NCBI GenBank assembly: GCA_039105265.1
Contig: JAPFFF010000034.1
Span: 372,001-436,000, forward strand
Length of the DNA: 64,000 bases
DNA from: Tritrichomonas musculus
Lineage: Eukaryota > Parabasalia > Tritrichomonadida > Tritrichomonadidae
Direction: 5' to 3'
Part shown: positions 51,549 to 61,823 of the stretch, in pieces
How the letters are laid out: the number at the start of each line of letters is the position of its first letter
Position numbering within the stretch: the first letter of the stretch is position 1
Notes under the pieces: generated by a model
What the model was told of the DNA's origin: nothing
The model's database searches: none
What the model saw: only the letters and a program-made list of their open reading frames with translations
Made by a program: the position numbers and the translations under genes

Positions 51549-51914
51549 TAATAAAACATGCGGTGTAAAATGACGTTTCTGATTTTGTCTGAGGAAGTTT
51601 GTTGAGTAAGATAAGAATAAGATATGCTAAAAAAGGAGTAGTAGAAATGACTTATAACGTAAAGAAGTATTATTTAATAAAGATTGTGATGTATATAGTG
51701 CTGTTGATTATGTCTGAGGAAGTTTGTAAGGCGTGATGAGAAATAATTTTGGAAATATAAAAAGTTGTAGAAATGAGTTACAATATGAAGAACTTTTGTT
51801 TAATAAAACGTGTGGTGTAAGATAGCGCTTCTGATTTTAGCTTAATGAAGTTTATTGAGTAAGATAAGAATAATCGTGTTGAAAAGAAGTAGTAAAAAAG
51901 AGTTAACGTATCTA
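51549..51914. repeat. 126-bp degenerate tandem repeat, nearly three units
   Basis: Units start at 51549, 51675 and 51801 (TAATAAAAC..., TAATAAAGA..., TAATAAAAC...), an exact period of 126 bases. GTCTGAGGAAGTTTGT is shared by units 1 and 2, and TTGAGTAAGATAAGAATAA by units 1 and 3. The third unit is cut by the transposon at 51915. Confidence 0.65.
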
Positions 51915-52006
51915 ATGAAACCCGTAAAAAATATACGTTTTTTTTGAAACCCGTAAAATTTTAACGTATAAAATTTTTTTAAAAAAATTAAAACATAACG
52001 TTTACT

Positions 52007-52015
52007 TCATTTCTT
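52007..52015 (+). promoter_or_regulatory. Initiator-like element of the pogo transposase gene
   Basis: TCATTTCTT, a host-type initiator, 28 bases before the ATG at 52035. The transposon thus carries a promoter adapted to its trichomonad host. Confidence 0.5.
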
Positions 52016-52034
52016 TTTAAGATATAATATCGTG

Positions 52035-53489
52035 ATGAATACAAGTAATTACATACCTAGAGATGTTCTATTACAAGCAGAAATCAGAAGCATTGATGAA
52101 CCAGAAATGAAAGCTGCAGTTATATGCAATCAAAATCCAAATTTGATAATTGCGCCTGTTGCAAGCGAGCTTGGTGCTAACTATCAAAGGGCATGGAGAA
52201 GGTATACAGCATTGAAAGAAAGAGGTGAGTTTACTGGTCCAGGACGGCCTCCATATTTTTCTAAAAAAGATCAAACAAAATTCGAACATAAAATTATGGA
52301 CGATTATAAAGATTCCCAATCACTGAGTTTTTCTAGATTGCAAACCTTTTGTGAAGAATTATATGATAAAAAATACAGCCAACTTACACCACATCAACAA
52401 GAAAATCGACCATTTCAAATACCAATGAACCATTGCTATCCTTTGTCAAAACGCTTCGATTTAAAGTCTATAAAGCCAACAACTACCGAAAAAGACAGAA
52501 ATGAATATGCCACACGTCAAACTATAATAGATTTTTTTGAATACACTTTCACCTTAGAAATGGCTGAAGGTGTCCCAGATGACCTCACTTTCAATGCTGA
52601 TGAGTGTTCAGCTGATGTAGGAATCCCAACAAAAGTATTAGTTCCACCTGGAGCTAAGAGAGGACCATATGAAAACAAATTTGCTGATAATCTTCACATC
52701 ACTGCAATGGTTGCACTAAATGCTGCAGGTGATGCTATTCCTCCATATTTAATCTTGCCATTAAAATACTTACCACGAAATGTTGCCCCAATGGTGGCCA
52801 GGAATCAATTGAATGTAGGTGGTAGTGAAAACGGTTATATGACAGATGAAAATTTCGCAAATTGGGCAATTTGGTTCATTGAGTTTGTCAATGATTTGAA
52901 AAAGCAGATAAAATATTCAAGCAACCAAAGATCTCTCTTATTTTTGGATGGTCATGTGACTAGAAACAATAAAGAGCTGATGAAAAAATTTCGAGATGCC
53001 AAAATTGATGTTATCATATTTCCACCTCACCTCACCCATTTGATGCAACCATTCGACACAACTGTTGCTCGTCCATTGAAGCAAGCATTAAAAAGATTAG
53101 CAAATGAAATTCTTTCTGTTTGCAGTCCAGAGCAGCAAACGATCACTTCATTTCTGCGCTTGGCTCAGGTGATTGGTATTATTGATGCAGTTCGTGCCTC
53201 AACATTGATCACCAACTGTAAAATAGCATTCAAGTGTTGTGGACTTTTCCCTCGTGACCAGAATGAGGTTTTAGTCAAATCTGGCATTAAAAATTCACAT
53301 AAAAGTTATATTGATTTTTCTGAATCAGCAACAAAGCCAATTAAAATAAGTGGTCGCTGCATTACACAAGATGATGTACTTGATAATTTAAGGGAAGTTC
53401 AAAAAAAAAGAAAAAAGAAAATAATAAAAAATAAACAAATAATTTTTTTTTTACCAATTTTTTACGTTTATTTTTTACGGGTTTCATGA
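52035..53489 (+). CDS. Pogo/jerky-type transposase (DDE_1 superfamily), 484 residues
   Basis: ATG at 52035. Residues about 1-75 are helix-turn-helix DNA-binding sequence (PVASELGANYQRAWRRYTAL), followed by a CENP-B-like helical part. The DDE_1 catalytic domain spans about 165-420. The first Asp is in LTFNADECSADVG, the second in SLLFLDGHVTRN and the third in PPHLTHLMQPFDTTVARPLK, the usual DDD pogo set. The end is Lys-rich (KKRKKKIIKNKQ), runs into the right TIR and stops at 53487. The enzyme would cut and paste DNA at TA sites. The frame is intact and of full length for the family. Confidence 0.93.
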   Translation: MNTSNYIPRDVLLQAEIRSIDEPEMKAAVICNQNPNLIIAPVASELGANYQRAWRRYTALKERGEFTGPGRPPYFSKKDQTKFEHKIMDDYKDSQSLSFSRLQTFCEELYDKKYSQLTPHQQENRPFQIPMNHCYPLSKRFDLKSIKPTTTEKDRNEYATRQTIIDFFEYTFTLEMAEGVPDDLTFNADECSADVGIPTKVLVPPGAKRGPYENKFADNLHITAMVALNAAGDAIPPYLILPLKYLPRNVAPMVARNQLNVGGSENGYMTDENFANWAIWFIEFVNDLKKQIKYSSNQRSLLFLDGHVTRNNKELMKKFRDAKIDVIIFPPHLTHLMQPFDTTVARPLKQALKRLANEILSVCSPEQQTITSFLRLAQVIGIIDAVRASTLITNCKIAFKCCGLFPRDQNEVLVKSGIKNSHKSYIDFSESATKPIKISGRCITQDDVLDNLREVQKKRKKKIIKNKQIIFFLPIFYVYFLRVS

Positions 53490-53517
53490 AAAATAGACAT
53501 TTTTTACGGGTTTCATA

Positions 53518-54348
53518 TCCTTTCAAAGATGATGTATATTCTGCAAAGTCATTCAAAAAAGTTTCAGAGAAATCCGGGTCCATGAGCTTTCTTGTTGATA
53601 TAAGCATATGCCTAGTCCATGAACAAGCAGCGCTGATACAACATACCCAAGAAATATGGTATATATCATTGTTGGCATGCCACAAAGGTGGAACATCACA
53701 ATTTTTCAAAAAAACGCAAGTTCTCCTTTTTTTATACTGAGATCTTTTTGAAAAACCACATTCGTCCATATTTAATAGGAGCCTTAAATCAGTTATTTTC
53801 TTTAATGCATCAAGGACCGCATTTATGTATTGGTTTATTGCTTTAAGAGACAGAGAACTTCTTTGATCGTCTACAGAAGCAGATTTCATCTTTCCAACTA
53901 TTTCAGAGTATCGGGCTAGAAAACGATAAAACCAATCGCGTCCAAATGCTCTTTGTTCCCCCGTACGATCAAAATACATCTTTTGTGCCATTTCTTTAAT
54001 GTCAAAACCTCTTAAACAGTCAAATCTTCGTTGTGCTTTTCCAATTTCATCAATTATTACTTGTTCTTCCGTGAGAGTCAATAGCTGATTAGGGTAGGCT
54101 TTATCTCCATTTGCCTCGTCAGAATCATCATGATTTTTGATTTTGTAATAAGTTTTGGTGCTTAATCCAACCGCTTTACAAGCATTTGAAATTGTAATTT
54201 TTTTTCCTGAATTCACAAAAACATTGACCTTATCAAATGAAGTTGGAGCATTTCTATAATCAAAGCTGAGCATTACTGACCTTATGATCTTAGCATCATT
54301 TTCACTAAATTTGGTCCTCATATATTGGATGCTTGGTGAAGAATTCAT
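53518..54348 (-). pseudogene. Second pogo-like transposase, truncated after the first catalytic Asp
   Basis: It starts at ATG 54348 (MNSSPSIQYMRTKFSENDAK), 11 bases after an initiator; the frame upstream of that is not coding. The N-terminal helix-turn-helix is ISNACKAVGLSTKTYYKIKN, followed by a CENP-B-type domain (GFDIKEMAQKMYF, FGRDWFYRFLARYSEI). The DDE_1 domain opens with LLLNMDECGFSKRSQ (first Asp) and continues to DPDFSETFLNDFAEYTSSLK. There the intact pogo element begins, and the second and third catalytic residues are absent. No continuation is seen on the far side of that element (only the 126-bp repeats), so the 3' half was lost before or with the insertion. Confidence 0.8.
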
Positions 54349-54350
54349 CA

Positions 54351-54359
54351 AAAAAATGA
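54351..54359 (-). promoter_or_regulatory. Initiator-like element of the truncated transposase
   Basis: TCATTTTTT on the minus strand, 11 bases upstream of the ATG at 54348. It shows that the older transposon also used a host-type start site. Confidence 0.5.
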
Positions 54360-55373
54360 ATCGATATTTTTTGGACGTTAAACTAACGTTTTTTAACGTA
54401 CAACTGGATATATGATTATAAGATCCAAAAAAGTAATACAATATGAAATAAAAATGATTTAGCAATTATAATTTAAGCATTTTGTGATTTTATATATGTA
54501 GGCTACTCATTTTTTTGAAATTAAAAAGTGCATTTTTTTCGATTAATTTTTAGAAATATTCAATAAATTTAAAATATGAAATTGTATACACAATGCATAT
54601 TTATTTTATCTTAATTAGAACACATAATATCTATTATTCACGAACTTTTTTTCTGCATCATTATTTCCAATATCACAAAATCAAGTTTATGTAATTGTGG
54701 TTTGGAATAATTTTTAGATTGATATATAGGTATGTATAATAATATTTAAATTAAAATATGCTTCCAAAAAGGATTTCTTCCAAAAAAGTTGAAACAAATA
54801 TTAAAATTGTTATATCACAACTTACAATAGACCTAGAGATATATTTTTGATATATTATATTCTTCATCGTCCAAGCTACAATTTGATATCATTTGTTTAT
54901 TTCTAACTCTAAAGATAAAGTTTAGTTGAGAATTTATATTGAAAAAGTTGAATTAATAAACGGAATGATTCAATTTCCTATGACGCCAAATGAAATAATA
55001 AACGGTCAAGTGTAAAATTTGCTAATAAAAATTACATATTTAAACTCTAAATATATCATAGATAATTGATTAAAAATTATTAAATCAAAAGAATGAAAAT
55101 TCATTGATTTTTCATTCAATTCCTATTGAAATTATAAAAATACTATTCAATTTTTTTCAAATTAAAAAAGTCGATTTTAAACTTTATCTTTTATATTTGA
55201 AAAATATTTCCTATCAATTATTATTTAATTATATATGCTTTATTTAAATATACCAAAAAAATATAAAACTTGTAGAAAGCCTACACATGATTTTATTTAA
55301 AGTTTTTTTTATCGCCATCTCATGCAATATCATTTTCAATTTTTTACAAAATAACAATATTTTTTAATAAAAC
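54360..55373. other. Intergenic
   Basis: AT-rich. Repeated ACGTTAAAC/AACGTTTTTTAACGTA motifs near 54373-54402 may be the terminus of the older transposon, but no partner end was found. Nothing else. Confidence 0.4.
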
Positions 55374-55385
55374 TATTCAATAATA

Positions 55386-56394
55386 GACCTTGTAAGGGGT
55401 ACCCGATTTACCTTTTTGCCATCGGGTCAAAAATTTTAGGTATATTTTGACCAGGGGTCGCAAATTACCGCTTACCCAAAGCGGTTTTTGACCCGAAATT
55501 TTTAAAATACTTTTATCTTTGCATATTGAATAAAGTATTATATAAAAAATAATTAAATAATTACATTAGGCAATATTTAATCTTTTTTAATGAAAATTTT
55601 TACTTTTTTTTTTTAATTATAAAAATGCTTATACCAATTTCTTGAAAAATTGGATTTTGAAATCACTTTCCTGTAAATTTTATTTGCAAAATATTTACTT
55701 ATATCATAAATCATTCTTCTTATACATTATTTTATTTTTGCAAAAATAATTTATTCATAGTCTTTCATTTTCACTTGATTTAATGCTTAATTAACTTATA
55801 AAAATGAAAAAAAAGTATTGATTAATTTATAAGTAATTGTTTTATGCATTATTTATAAATCTGAATATTATTATGATATTATTATGCTCGTTCAATTTAG
55901 TTATTCCAGTATTTTATAATTTAATGATGTTGATTGACACGCTATATAAAAAATTATATAGCGGACTGGTCCTTCAGAACCAGTGTGATAAACATATTCT
56001 GATTTAGTTTACACGATCGGGGTGCGGTGCATAGTTCACATTCGCCCTCCGCCAACAGAAAATTATTTAATACAATAGCAATGCTAAATACATTTTTATA
56101 TTTTATTTTTATTATTGCTTTTGCCTTTACTTGCGTAAAATTTAAACTATACCTGCAATTTTTATATCACAAGTCATTATATAAAAAAAATAAATTAGGA
56201 AAGCAAAATTTACTTTTAAAAAATATACCATTTAATATTAAATAGCATATAATACATAATTTTAAAAGAATTAATACTAAAAACAAAAGAGAAACAGAAG
56301 GGTCAAACACGAACTCTTCACTTTTTTTTTGGGTAGTGACCCGAAAAAAAAAAATGTGGTAGGGTTAATTTTTTGAGGTTACCTTTCGAAGGTT
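55386..56394. mobile_element. Element with 12-bp direct flanks and imperfect inverted ends
   Basis: Identical TATTCAATAATA copies at 55374-55385 and 56395-56406 flank 1,009 bases. The ends GACCTTGTAAGGGGTACCC and, inverted, AACCTTCGAAAGGTAACC are related. The inner subterminal parts are G/C-richer (GACCCGA near 55490, and GTGACCCG near 56335). A flank of 9-12 bases fits Mutator-type insertion, with AT-rich coincidence extending it. No transposase is encoded. Confidence 0.5.
55941..56060 (+). ncRNA. GC-richer hairpin island, possible structured RNA (uncertain)
   Basis: Within the element, GCTATATA/TATATAGC (55941-55962) is followed by ACTGGTCCTTCAGAACCAGT (a hairpin), an AT-rich link, and GGGTGCGGTGCATAG...TTCGCCC (a second possible hairpin) ending in CCGCCAACAGAA. 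The last part contains an ACA, as at the 3' end of H/ACA RNAs, but the fit is poor. It does not fold as a tRNA. It may be no more than subterminal transposon sequence. Confidence 0.2.
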
Positions 56395-56480
56395 TATTCA
56401 ATAATAATCATAAATTACATATCCTTTGATAAAATTTAAAAAAAGCAAGCACATATATAAAAAAATGTAAAAAACAATCA

Positions 56481-56550
56481 TTTTTCCCTTAACGTCTTTT
56501 TGTCAGATTTTCCTTCAAAACTAACATTTTCCTCAAAACAAACATAACTA
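56481..56550. repeat. Diverged end of the long-armed element family
   Basis: CTTAACGTCTTTTTGTCAGA and the sequence after it match the outer part of the arm at 41630-41700 with about ten differences. No opposite end lies nearby, so it is a solo end or a remnant. Confidence 0.6.
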
Positions 56551-57408
56551 TATTGGAATTATATATATATATATTTATAAGATTGAATAATAAATATAAT
56601 TGTTTTTCAATTTTTTCATTTAAATAAATAAAAATATTGAATAAATTATTTTAACAGAAAAATAATCTCAAATTATAAAAATTGATCTATATCTATAAAT
56701 ATCTAAAATCTTGATAAATTAATTGAATAATCAAATTAATAATATATATATAAATATATTAAAATATATTAAAATCTTTAATTTGGAGATGATTGTATAG
56801 GAATTTAAAATGCAATTTTATAATGCAAAATTGACTGGAAGAAGATAAAATCATATTACAATAACTAACCAAAAGAATAAATACCAAAAACCGGTGAATA
56901 ATGTTTGATGTCAAAAAACTGAAATTATCTAATAATGCAATTCAGAGACCAATAATCATTTAAATAGAATGATTCAAGGTATTTATAACGAGTATATGAA
57001 TAATAATATAATTTATCGAATTAAATCTTAAAAATCTTAAAAATTCAAAGATAAAATCAGTAATGATTAATATTATTTCAAAAATTAAAAAAATCATATT
57101 TGACTACAATTTTACATTTAACAAAACAGAATAATCCTATAAATTATGATTATATAATTTTTAGGAAATTTTGTTAAATATTTTTTGGTAAAAAATTGTA
57201 TGCAAGTAAAAAGTTACGTTAAAATCACTTCACTGAACGACCTCTCATTTAAGGTACAAATCTCATACGTTAAAAATTGAAAAAAGGCACGTTAAAATTT
57301 TAAGAAAAGCACCCTCACAGAAAAAGTTTAAATTTCAATTGGTGTCAGATTTTGATTTCTGAACTTTATTTTTTATATAATTCAATTAAAAGTTTTTTTA
57401 TTTATTTT
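56551..57408. other. Intergenic
   Basis: AT-rich with microsatellite-like TA runs. Three scattered ACGTTAAAA motifs lie at 57211-57300. No gene is supported. Confidence 0.4.
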
Positions 57409-57741
57409 TTATATAACATGTCGAAATGCTCTAGTTTTATGGCCTTTATTTTGATTTTTACCATATTCGGGATTAAATTCTTTGTAATCTCGAATGATTA
57501 AGTAACGAACGTCATTAAATTTAGCAGGAGCATAAGAATAAACGTCTTCATAATATTGATCTAATTCTTTGGCTTTATCATAAACATCAATGTTTTCATT
57601 AACTTTTTCATCTAACATTTCATAAAATAAATTGTATAAATTATTCACAGATTTATTGTAATTATCGAATATTTTATAGTTTTGATAGTGTATTAATGTA
57701 TTGTACATCTTTTTCGTTGGTGATAAAATAAATTCTAACAT
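57409..57741 (-). CDS. Small hypothetical protein, 110 residues
   Basis: ATG at 57741 (MLEFILSPTKKMYNTLIHYQ). The composition is protein-like, Tyr/Asn/Asp-rich and helical, with a basic end (KNQNKGHKTRAFRHVI). No domain or family is recognised, and there is no initiator immediately upstream. It could be a genuine short gene or the 5' scrap of a larger one. It stands alone in a long AT-rich stretch. Confidence 0.4.
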   Translation of the reverse strand: MLEFILSPTKKMYNTLIHYQNYKIFDNYNKSVNNLYNLFYEMLDEKVNENIDVYDKAKELDQYYEDVYSYAPAKFNDVRYLIIRDYKEFNPEYGKNQNKGHKTRAFRHVI

Positions 57742-58895
57742 AAATTATAACATTAATTCCAAAATTAAAACCAACATTCAAATCATACATAAATTATTCA
57801 TTCGTTTGTCATTTAATTCTGAAATGGGGATTTTGGGGTGAAAGCCCAGAATCACCATTTCTACTAACTACTGTGAATATGATATTCAATATAATATTAA
57901 ATTTTCTTTATTATGACTTTCTAATATTTTTTTAATGTTCACATTATCATTAAGTAAATTCATACTTTTTTTACAGATTTAAATCAATTTGAAAGTTTGT
58001 GTATTAAATAACTAAGAATAAAAAATAATTTTACAGAAAAAATAAATTAATTTTGAAATTCTAATCTGAAATTTTCTATTAAGAAATATATTTTTTGAAT
58101 ATTTTATTTATATTATTTTTATTATTTTGAATACCATCAAGAAAAATTTGTAAAATAATGATGGTTATAAGAGTTTAGAATATTTTATTTAGGAATATCA
58201 TTTTATAAAATTATTTTTTATTATAAATATTTATATTATATATTTAAATCAATCATTGTAATATAAAAGGAAATATAATAAATAAAATACTCAAAGTATT
58301 CGAAGATATCAATTTTCCAGCTAAAAGAAAATATTTCAATATCTAATGAAAATTAATTCATCATATAATTATATTTTATTTCAAAAAATGATTTATATTT
58401 TGTAAAACTAAATAATATATATTAAAAATATATAAAATAAAAAATATAATAATATTTATATATTATAAATATTACGTATACACCAATATTTAAATATTTT
58501 TCCTTTAATAGAATAATTTCAGAAATTTTTTATTTGTTGATTGAAAATATGAATCTTTATATCGCATCATATATTTCAGATATATAAAAAATAGTTTATT
58601 TATAATTGTTTATATATATTTATGTTAAATATTATTTAACTAATTTTTGATAAATGCTAATTTTCCTCAAGGAATGATTTTTGTATGAACTCAGTGAAAA
58701 TAAGCTTTTCAAAAAGTTTGATCATGTCAGACTACCCTTCATTTCTAATATAAGATTTGCGTATCAAATTTATGAAAAATCATTTCATTATAATGCAATG
58801 TATTTTGAAATTTATAGGAATTTAACACTTGTTAGTTAACTAACAAAATTTTGGAAAATTAACACTTTTTTGTTGATGTTTAAACTTACAATTTG
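57742..58895. other. Intergenic
   Basis: 1.15 kb of extremely AT-rich DNA with TA-rich runs at 58400-58470. No gene or repeat with clear boundaries. Confidence 0.45.
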
Positions 58896-58904
58896 TCATA
58901 CTTT
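58896..58904 (+). promoter_or_regulatory. Initiator-like element of the kinase-discoidin gene
   Basis: TCATACTTT matches the trichomonad initiator at every position, 18 bases before the ATG at 58914. It argues that translation begins there and not in the slightly longer open frame. Confidence 0.65.
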
Positions 58905-58913
58905 ATTTTTAAT

Positions 58914-60611
58914 ATGATTCCAAACTTTAATAGCTATCAATTTGATGCCAACAAGTTTAAAACCATTAAGAGATTGGGTGGAGGCGCTTATGGCACTGTT
59001 TTCCTGGTTGAAAATGTTGATGATGGTAGACTTTATGCTCTTAAAAAATTGAAACCTGCACAAAACTTTGATTATGAAAAATATTTCAGTCGAGAAATTA
59101 ATATAATGATACGATTAAATCATCCCTCGGCTATAAAATTTTATGGCTACTCAATTGATGGAACAGAGGTTTCTATACTAATGCAATATGCTCAAAATGG
59201 CTGCCTCAGAAATATTTTAAGAAAGCCTGTTCCAGCCTATGATAATACAACCAAACAGAAAATTTTGGTTGGTGTTGCAAGAGGCTTGATGCATCTTCAT
59301 AAAAATAAATTACTTCATCGTGATATAAAACCAGAAAATGTAATGTTAGATAGCAATTTTAATCCTCTTATTGGTGACTTTGGATTGGCCAGAAGTTCAG
59401 AAGAAGAATTGGGTATGACAGAAGGTGTGGGATCACCATTATACTCAGCTCCAGAAGTTTTCGAAGAAAACAGATCTTATGATGAAAGTGTTGACGTTTA
59501 CTCTTTTGGAATAATGATGTATGAAATTGTTACTGGCCTTATGCCTTATTACGATCTTCCCCAAAAAGTACTAAAAAACAGGTTTTTGTTTATGAAAGAG
59601 GTAGAACAAAAGAAAACTCGTCCAACTTTTCCCAAAGATTTCAAAATAACCCCAGAACTCAAAGAATTAATTGAACAATGCTGGTCTGATAAACCAGCTG
59701 AACGACCTACCTTTGAAGATATATTTTATAAACTTGCTTATGATTCCAACGAACCAACGAGTTTTCAAAATTTGTTTCAAAGAGAAAATCGTAAATATTA
59801 TTTGGAAGATGTTAACCAAGAAGAGATACTGAGCTTTGTACAAGACCTACTTGATCGTGAAAACACTGAACAATACTCTATCAAGCAATCAATTGTCCAA
59901 TTAAAGCAGCAGGTATCCTCAATTAAGCAAAATAGTGAAATCGCCATCGACCAAATAAGAACAGAATTTGAAACACTTAAAAAAGAGATTTTAAATAATC
60001 TTCAGGTTAATTTAAATGCACAAATGCCAGATAATCTCACTACAAATTCAATTGACTACAAACAAAATAACCAATTTGAAGGTATCTTAAGATATCTGGC
60101 ACGATTAAATAATGAAAACATTCATGACAACAAGACAATCAAAATCACCACAAATTCAATGCATAGCGATGATGTTCATTTCGTCTTCAAAAATAAAAAC
60201 TTTTATCATCCAAAGAATATGGTTGATTTTGATAATGATGACGAATACAAGTCAAGCGATGCTGGAGGTGCCATTATCTGCATTGATTTCAAAGACAAAT
60301 TCGTCCAACCATCGAAATATGAGATACAAACGTGCATGAAAGAAAATTCAACTTACCATCTCAAAAATTGGGTCATTGAAGTCTCTAAAGATGGTTCAAA
60401 ATGGCAAGAAATTGATCGTCGTAAAAATGATGATTCTCTTAATGAACCCAAAAAATCAAACGTTTTCGACGTTCAAAATCCAACTAACGATTTCTTCCGT
60501 TATTTACGTATTCGCCAGATTGGAACAAGCCATTACAACAGAGACAACTGCAACATATTCAGCATCACCAGGATGGATTTCTATGGAACAATTAAAATTC
60601 CTAAAACATAA
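58914..60611 (+). CDS. Protein kinase fused to a C-terminal F5/8 type C (discoidin-like) domain
   Basis: ATG at 58914 (MIPNFNSYQFDANKFK), chosen because an initiator lies just upstream; 565 residues. The kinase domain (about 15-275) is complete: RLGGGAYGTVFLV, lysine 44 in YALKKL, HRDIKPEN with Asp 137, DFGLAR from 155, GSPLYSAPEV and the RPTF end. It looks active and Ser/Thr-type (TKL-like). Residues about 290-380 are a helical, partly coiled-coil linker (SIVQLKQQVSSIKQ). Residues about 395-562 are a discoidin-like beta-sandwich: GAIICIDFKDKFVQPSKYEI, LKNWVIEVSKDGSKWQEIDR and FRYLRIRQIG, closely parallel to the domain at the end of the gene at 8826-10541. With no signal peptide or membrane segment, the discoidin domain should act inside the cell, perhaps targeting the kinase to a membrane or partner. 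Confidence 0.93.
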   Translation: MIPNFNSYQFDANKFKTIKRLGGGAYGTVFLVENVDDGRLYALKKLKPAQNFDYEKYFSREINIMIRLNHPSAIKFYGYSIDGTEVSILMQYAQNGCLRNILRKPVPAYDNTTKQKILVGVARGLMHLHKNKLLHRDIKPENVMLDSNFNPLIGDFGLARSSEEELGMTEGVGSPLYSAPEVFEENRSYDESVDVYSFGIMMYEIVTGLMPYYDLPQKVLKNRFLFMKEVEQKKTRPTFPKDFKITPELKELIEQCWSDKPAERPTFEDIFYKLAYDSNEPTSFQNLFQRENRKYYLEDVNQEEILSFVQDLLDRENTEQYSIKQSIVQLKQQVSSIKQNSEIAIDQIRTEFETLKKEILNNLQVNLNAQMPDNLTTNSIDYKQNNQFEGILRYLARLNNENIHDNKTIKITTNSMHSDDVHFVFKNKNFYHPKNMVDFDNDDEYKSSDAGGAIICIDFKDKFVQPSKYEIQTCMKENSTYHLKNWVIEVSKDGSKWQEIDRRKNDDSLNEPKKSNVFDVQNPTNDFFRYLRIRQIGTSHYNRDNCNIFSITRMDFYGTIKIPKT

Positions 60612-60719
60612 TTCTTTTTAGTAAAAAAAAGTTTATCTGAAAAAGTTCTATTTTATTTATGAATTTTGAGAGGTTCTTTTAAAAATTGAGAAGTTTAATA
60701 ACCATTAAGAAAAAATTTT

Positions 60720-61142
60720 ATGTTTAGCATTGTCTTCAATTCAAAACCGTTCCAAGTACCTTCGGATTCTCATTTCTTAAGGAAGGTAAATCCTTTTATT
60801 GCTCAACAACTCAACATTGAAGGACATTATGAAGTAATTTGTAAAGTGAAAGAAAATATCTTTATTTCATTCATGAATTACTTGATTGATGGCATTATTC
60901 CCGATTTTAACACAGGAAATATTTCAGAATTTGAAGAAATAAGCAATGAATTTGAAGTAATGGATAATCTTGTTCAAATATTTCAAAATTCAATAGCAAA
61001 CGAGAACATTCGTGCATTATTTTCCAAAAATTATGAAATAAAAAAGAAATTATCAGCCAGAAAGGACAATCTTTTACAGAAAAATACAGCCTATCATCAA
61101 ATAATTAATATTATTTACAATCCAGATCGAATCCATCTCTAG
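60720..61142 (+). CDS. BTB-like N-terminal fragment, cut off by a virus-like element
   Basis: ATG at 60720 (MFSIVFNSKPFQVPSDSHFL). The 140 residues resemble the BTB/POZ-like start of trichomonad BTB-coiled-coil-discoidin proteins: a short beta strand pair, FIAQQLNIEGHYEVICKV, then the linker helices (EFEEISNEFEVMDNLVQIFQ). The usual length of such proteins is about 500-600 residues, so three quarters are missing. Codon use changes abruptly where it ends, at the left edge of the fossil element at about 61143. It is most simply a host gene split or truncated by that insertion. Confidence 0.55.
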   Translation: MFSIVFNSKPFQVPSDSHFLRKVNPFIAQQLNIEGHYEVICKVKENIFISFMNYLIDGIIPDFNTGNISEFEEISNEFEVMDNLVQIFQNSIANENIRALFSKNYEIKKKLSARKDNLLQKNTAYHQIINIIYNPDRIHL

Positions 61143-61823
61143 AGACTTCAATGACCAAATTGTTTAAGATCATCCGAATGATAGATTTAAATGTTCTAGT
61201 TCGTTACTTGAGTAGATTAGATAAGGAGGGTTTCATACTGCGTACTCCACCCGTCCTTATCAGCATTGTACGTCAACTTTCCACGTCAGCGACAACACTG
61301 TTGATGGTCCAAAACTATGTCTCCGCCGATCACTTGTAAACGACAACGCTATCGATATTCATTTAACTTTTTATCTTCATTCCAAATGAGTGAGTACTTC
61401 AAGTACTATGACGATTTCGGGTTTAAACCAGAGAGTTATCAAGTTAGATGGAATTCATATGTGTATTGTTTAGTAGACGATATGAACAAACGATACTCTT
61501 TATGTGTTAATGATCGATTGATAGATCGTACATCGAATATGACCAAGATAGAACTGATGAAGAGTAAATGATGTTTATTTTTGGTTTCACTTAACTGAGT
61601 GTCAAATCCATAGACGTTGGTGGTCGAAAAATAGATGTATTTGTCGATTACTCGGAACCGACTCAAAATGAAATCGATAGAATACTATACGATGATGTTC
61701 ATATACGTGCCATCGTGAATGTCAATTCAATGGATGATTCCATTAATGTCGATACTAACGTTAATATTGATGTGGATGATAATTATTGTTAGACTATGAA
61801 AATTATTTTTTTATTTATCATAA

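Larger units (their letters stand above)
51915..53515 (+). mobile_element. Pogo-like DNA transposon, apparently complete
   Basis: About 1.6 kb bounded by inverted ends TGAAACCCGTAAAAAAT, each containing a second tandem copy of TGAAACCCGTAAA about 30 bases inward. TA is found next to both ends (51913 and 53516), consistent with the pogo/Tc1 target. It contains one intact transposase gene with its own initiator, so it may still be mobile. It is inserted at the junction between a 126-bp repeat array and an older, oppositely oriented pogo-like transposase fragment. Confidence 0.75.

Noticed and set aside
56027-56245. 72-codon plus-strand frame in the element at 55386-56394
   Set aside because: It is a short hydrophobic frame lying over the GC-richer hairpin island and AT-rich DNA; no support for coding.
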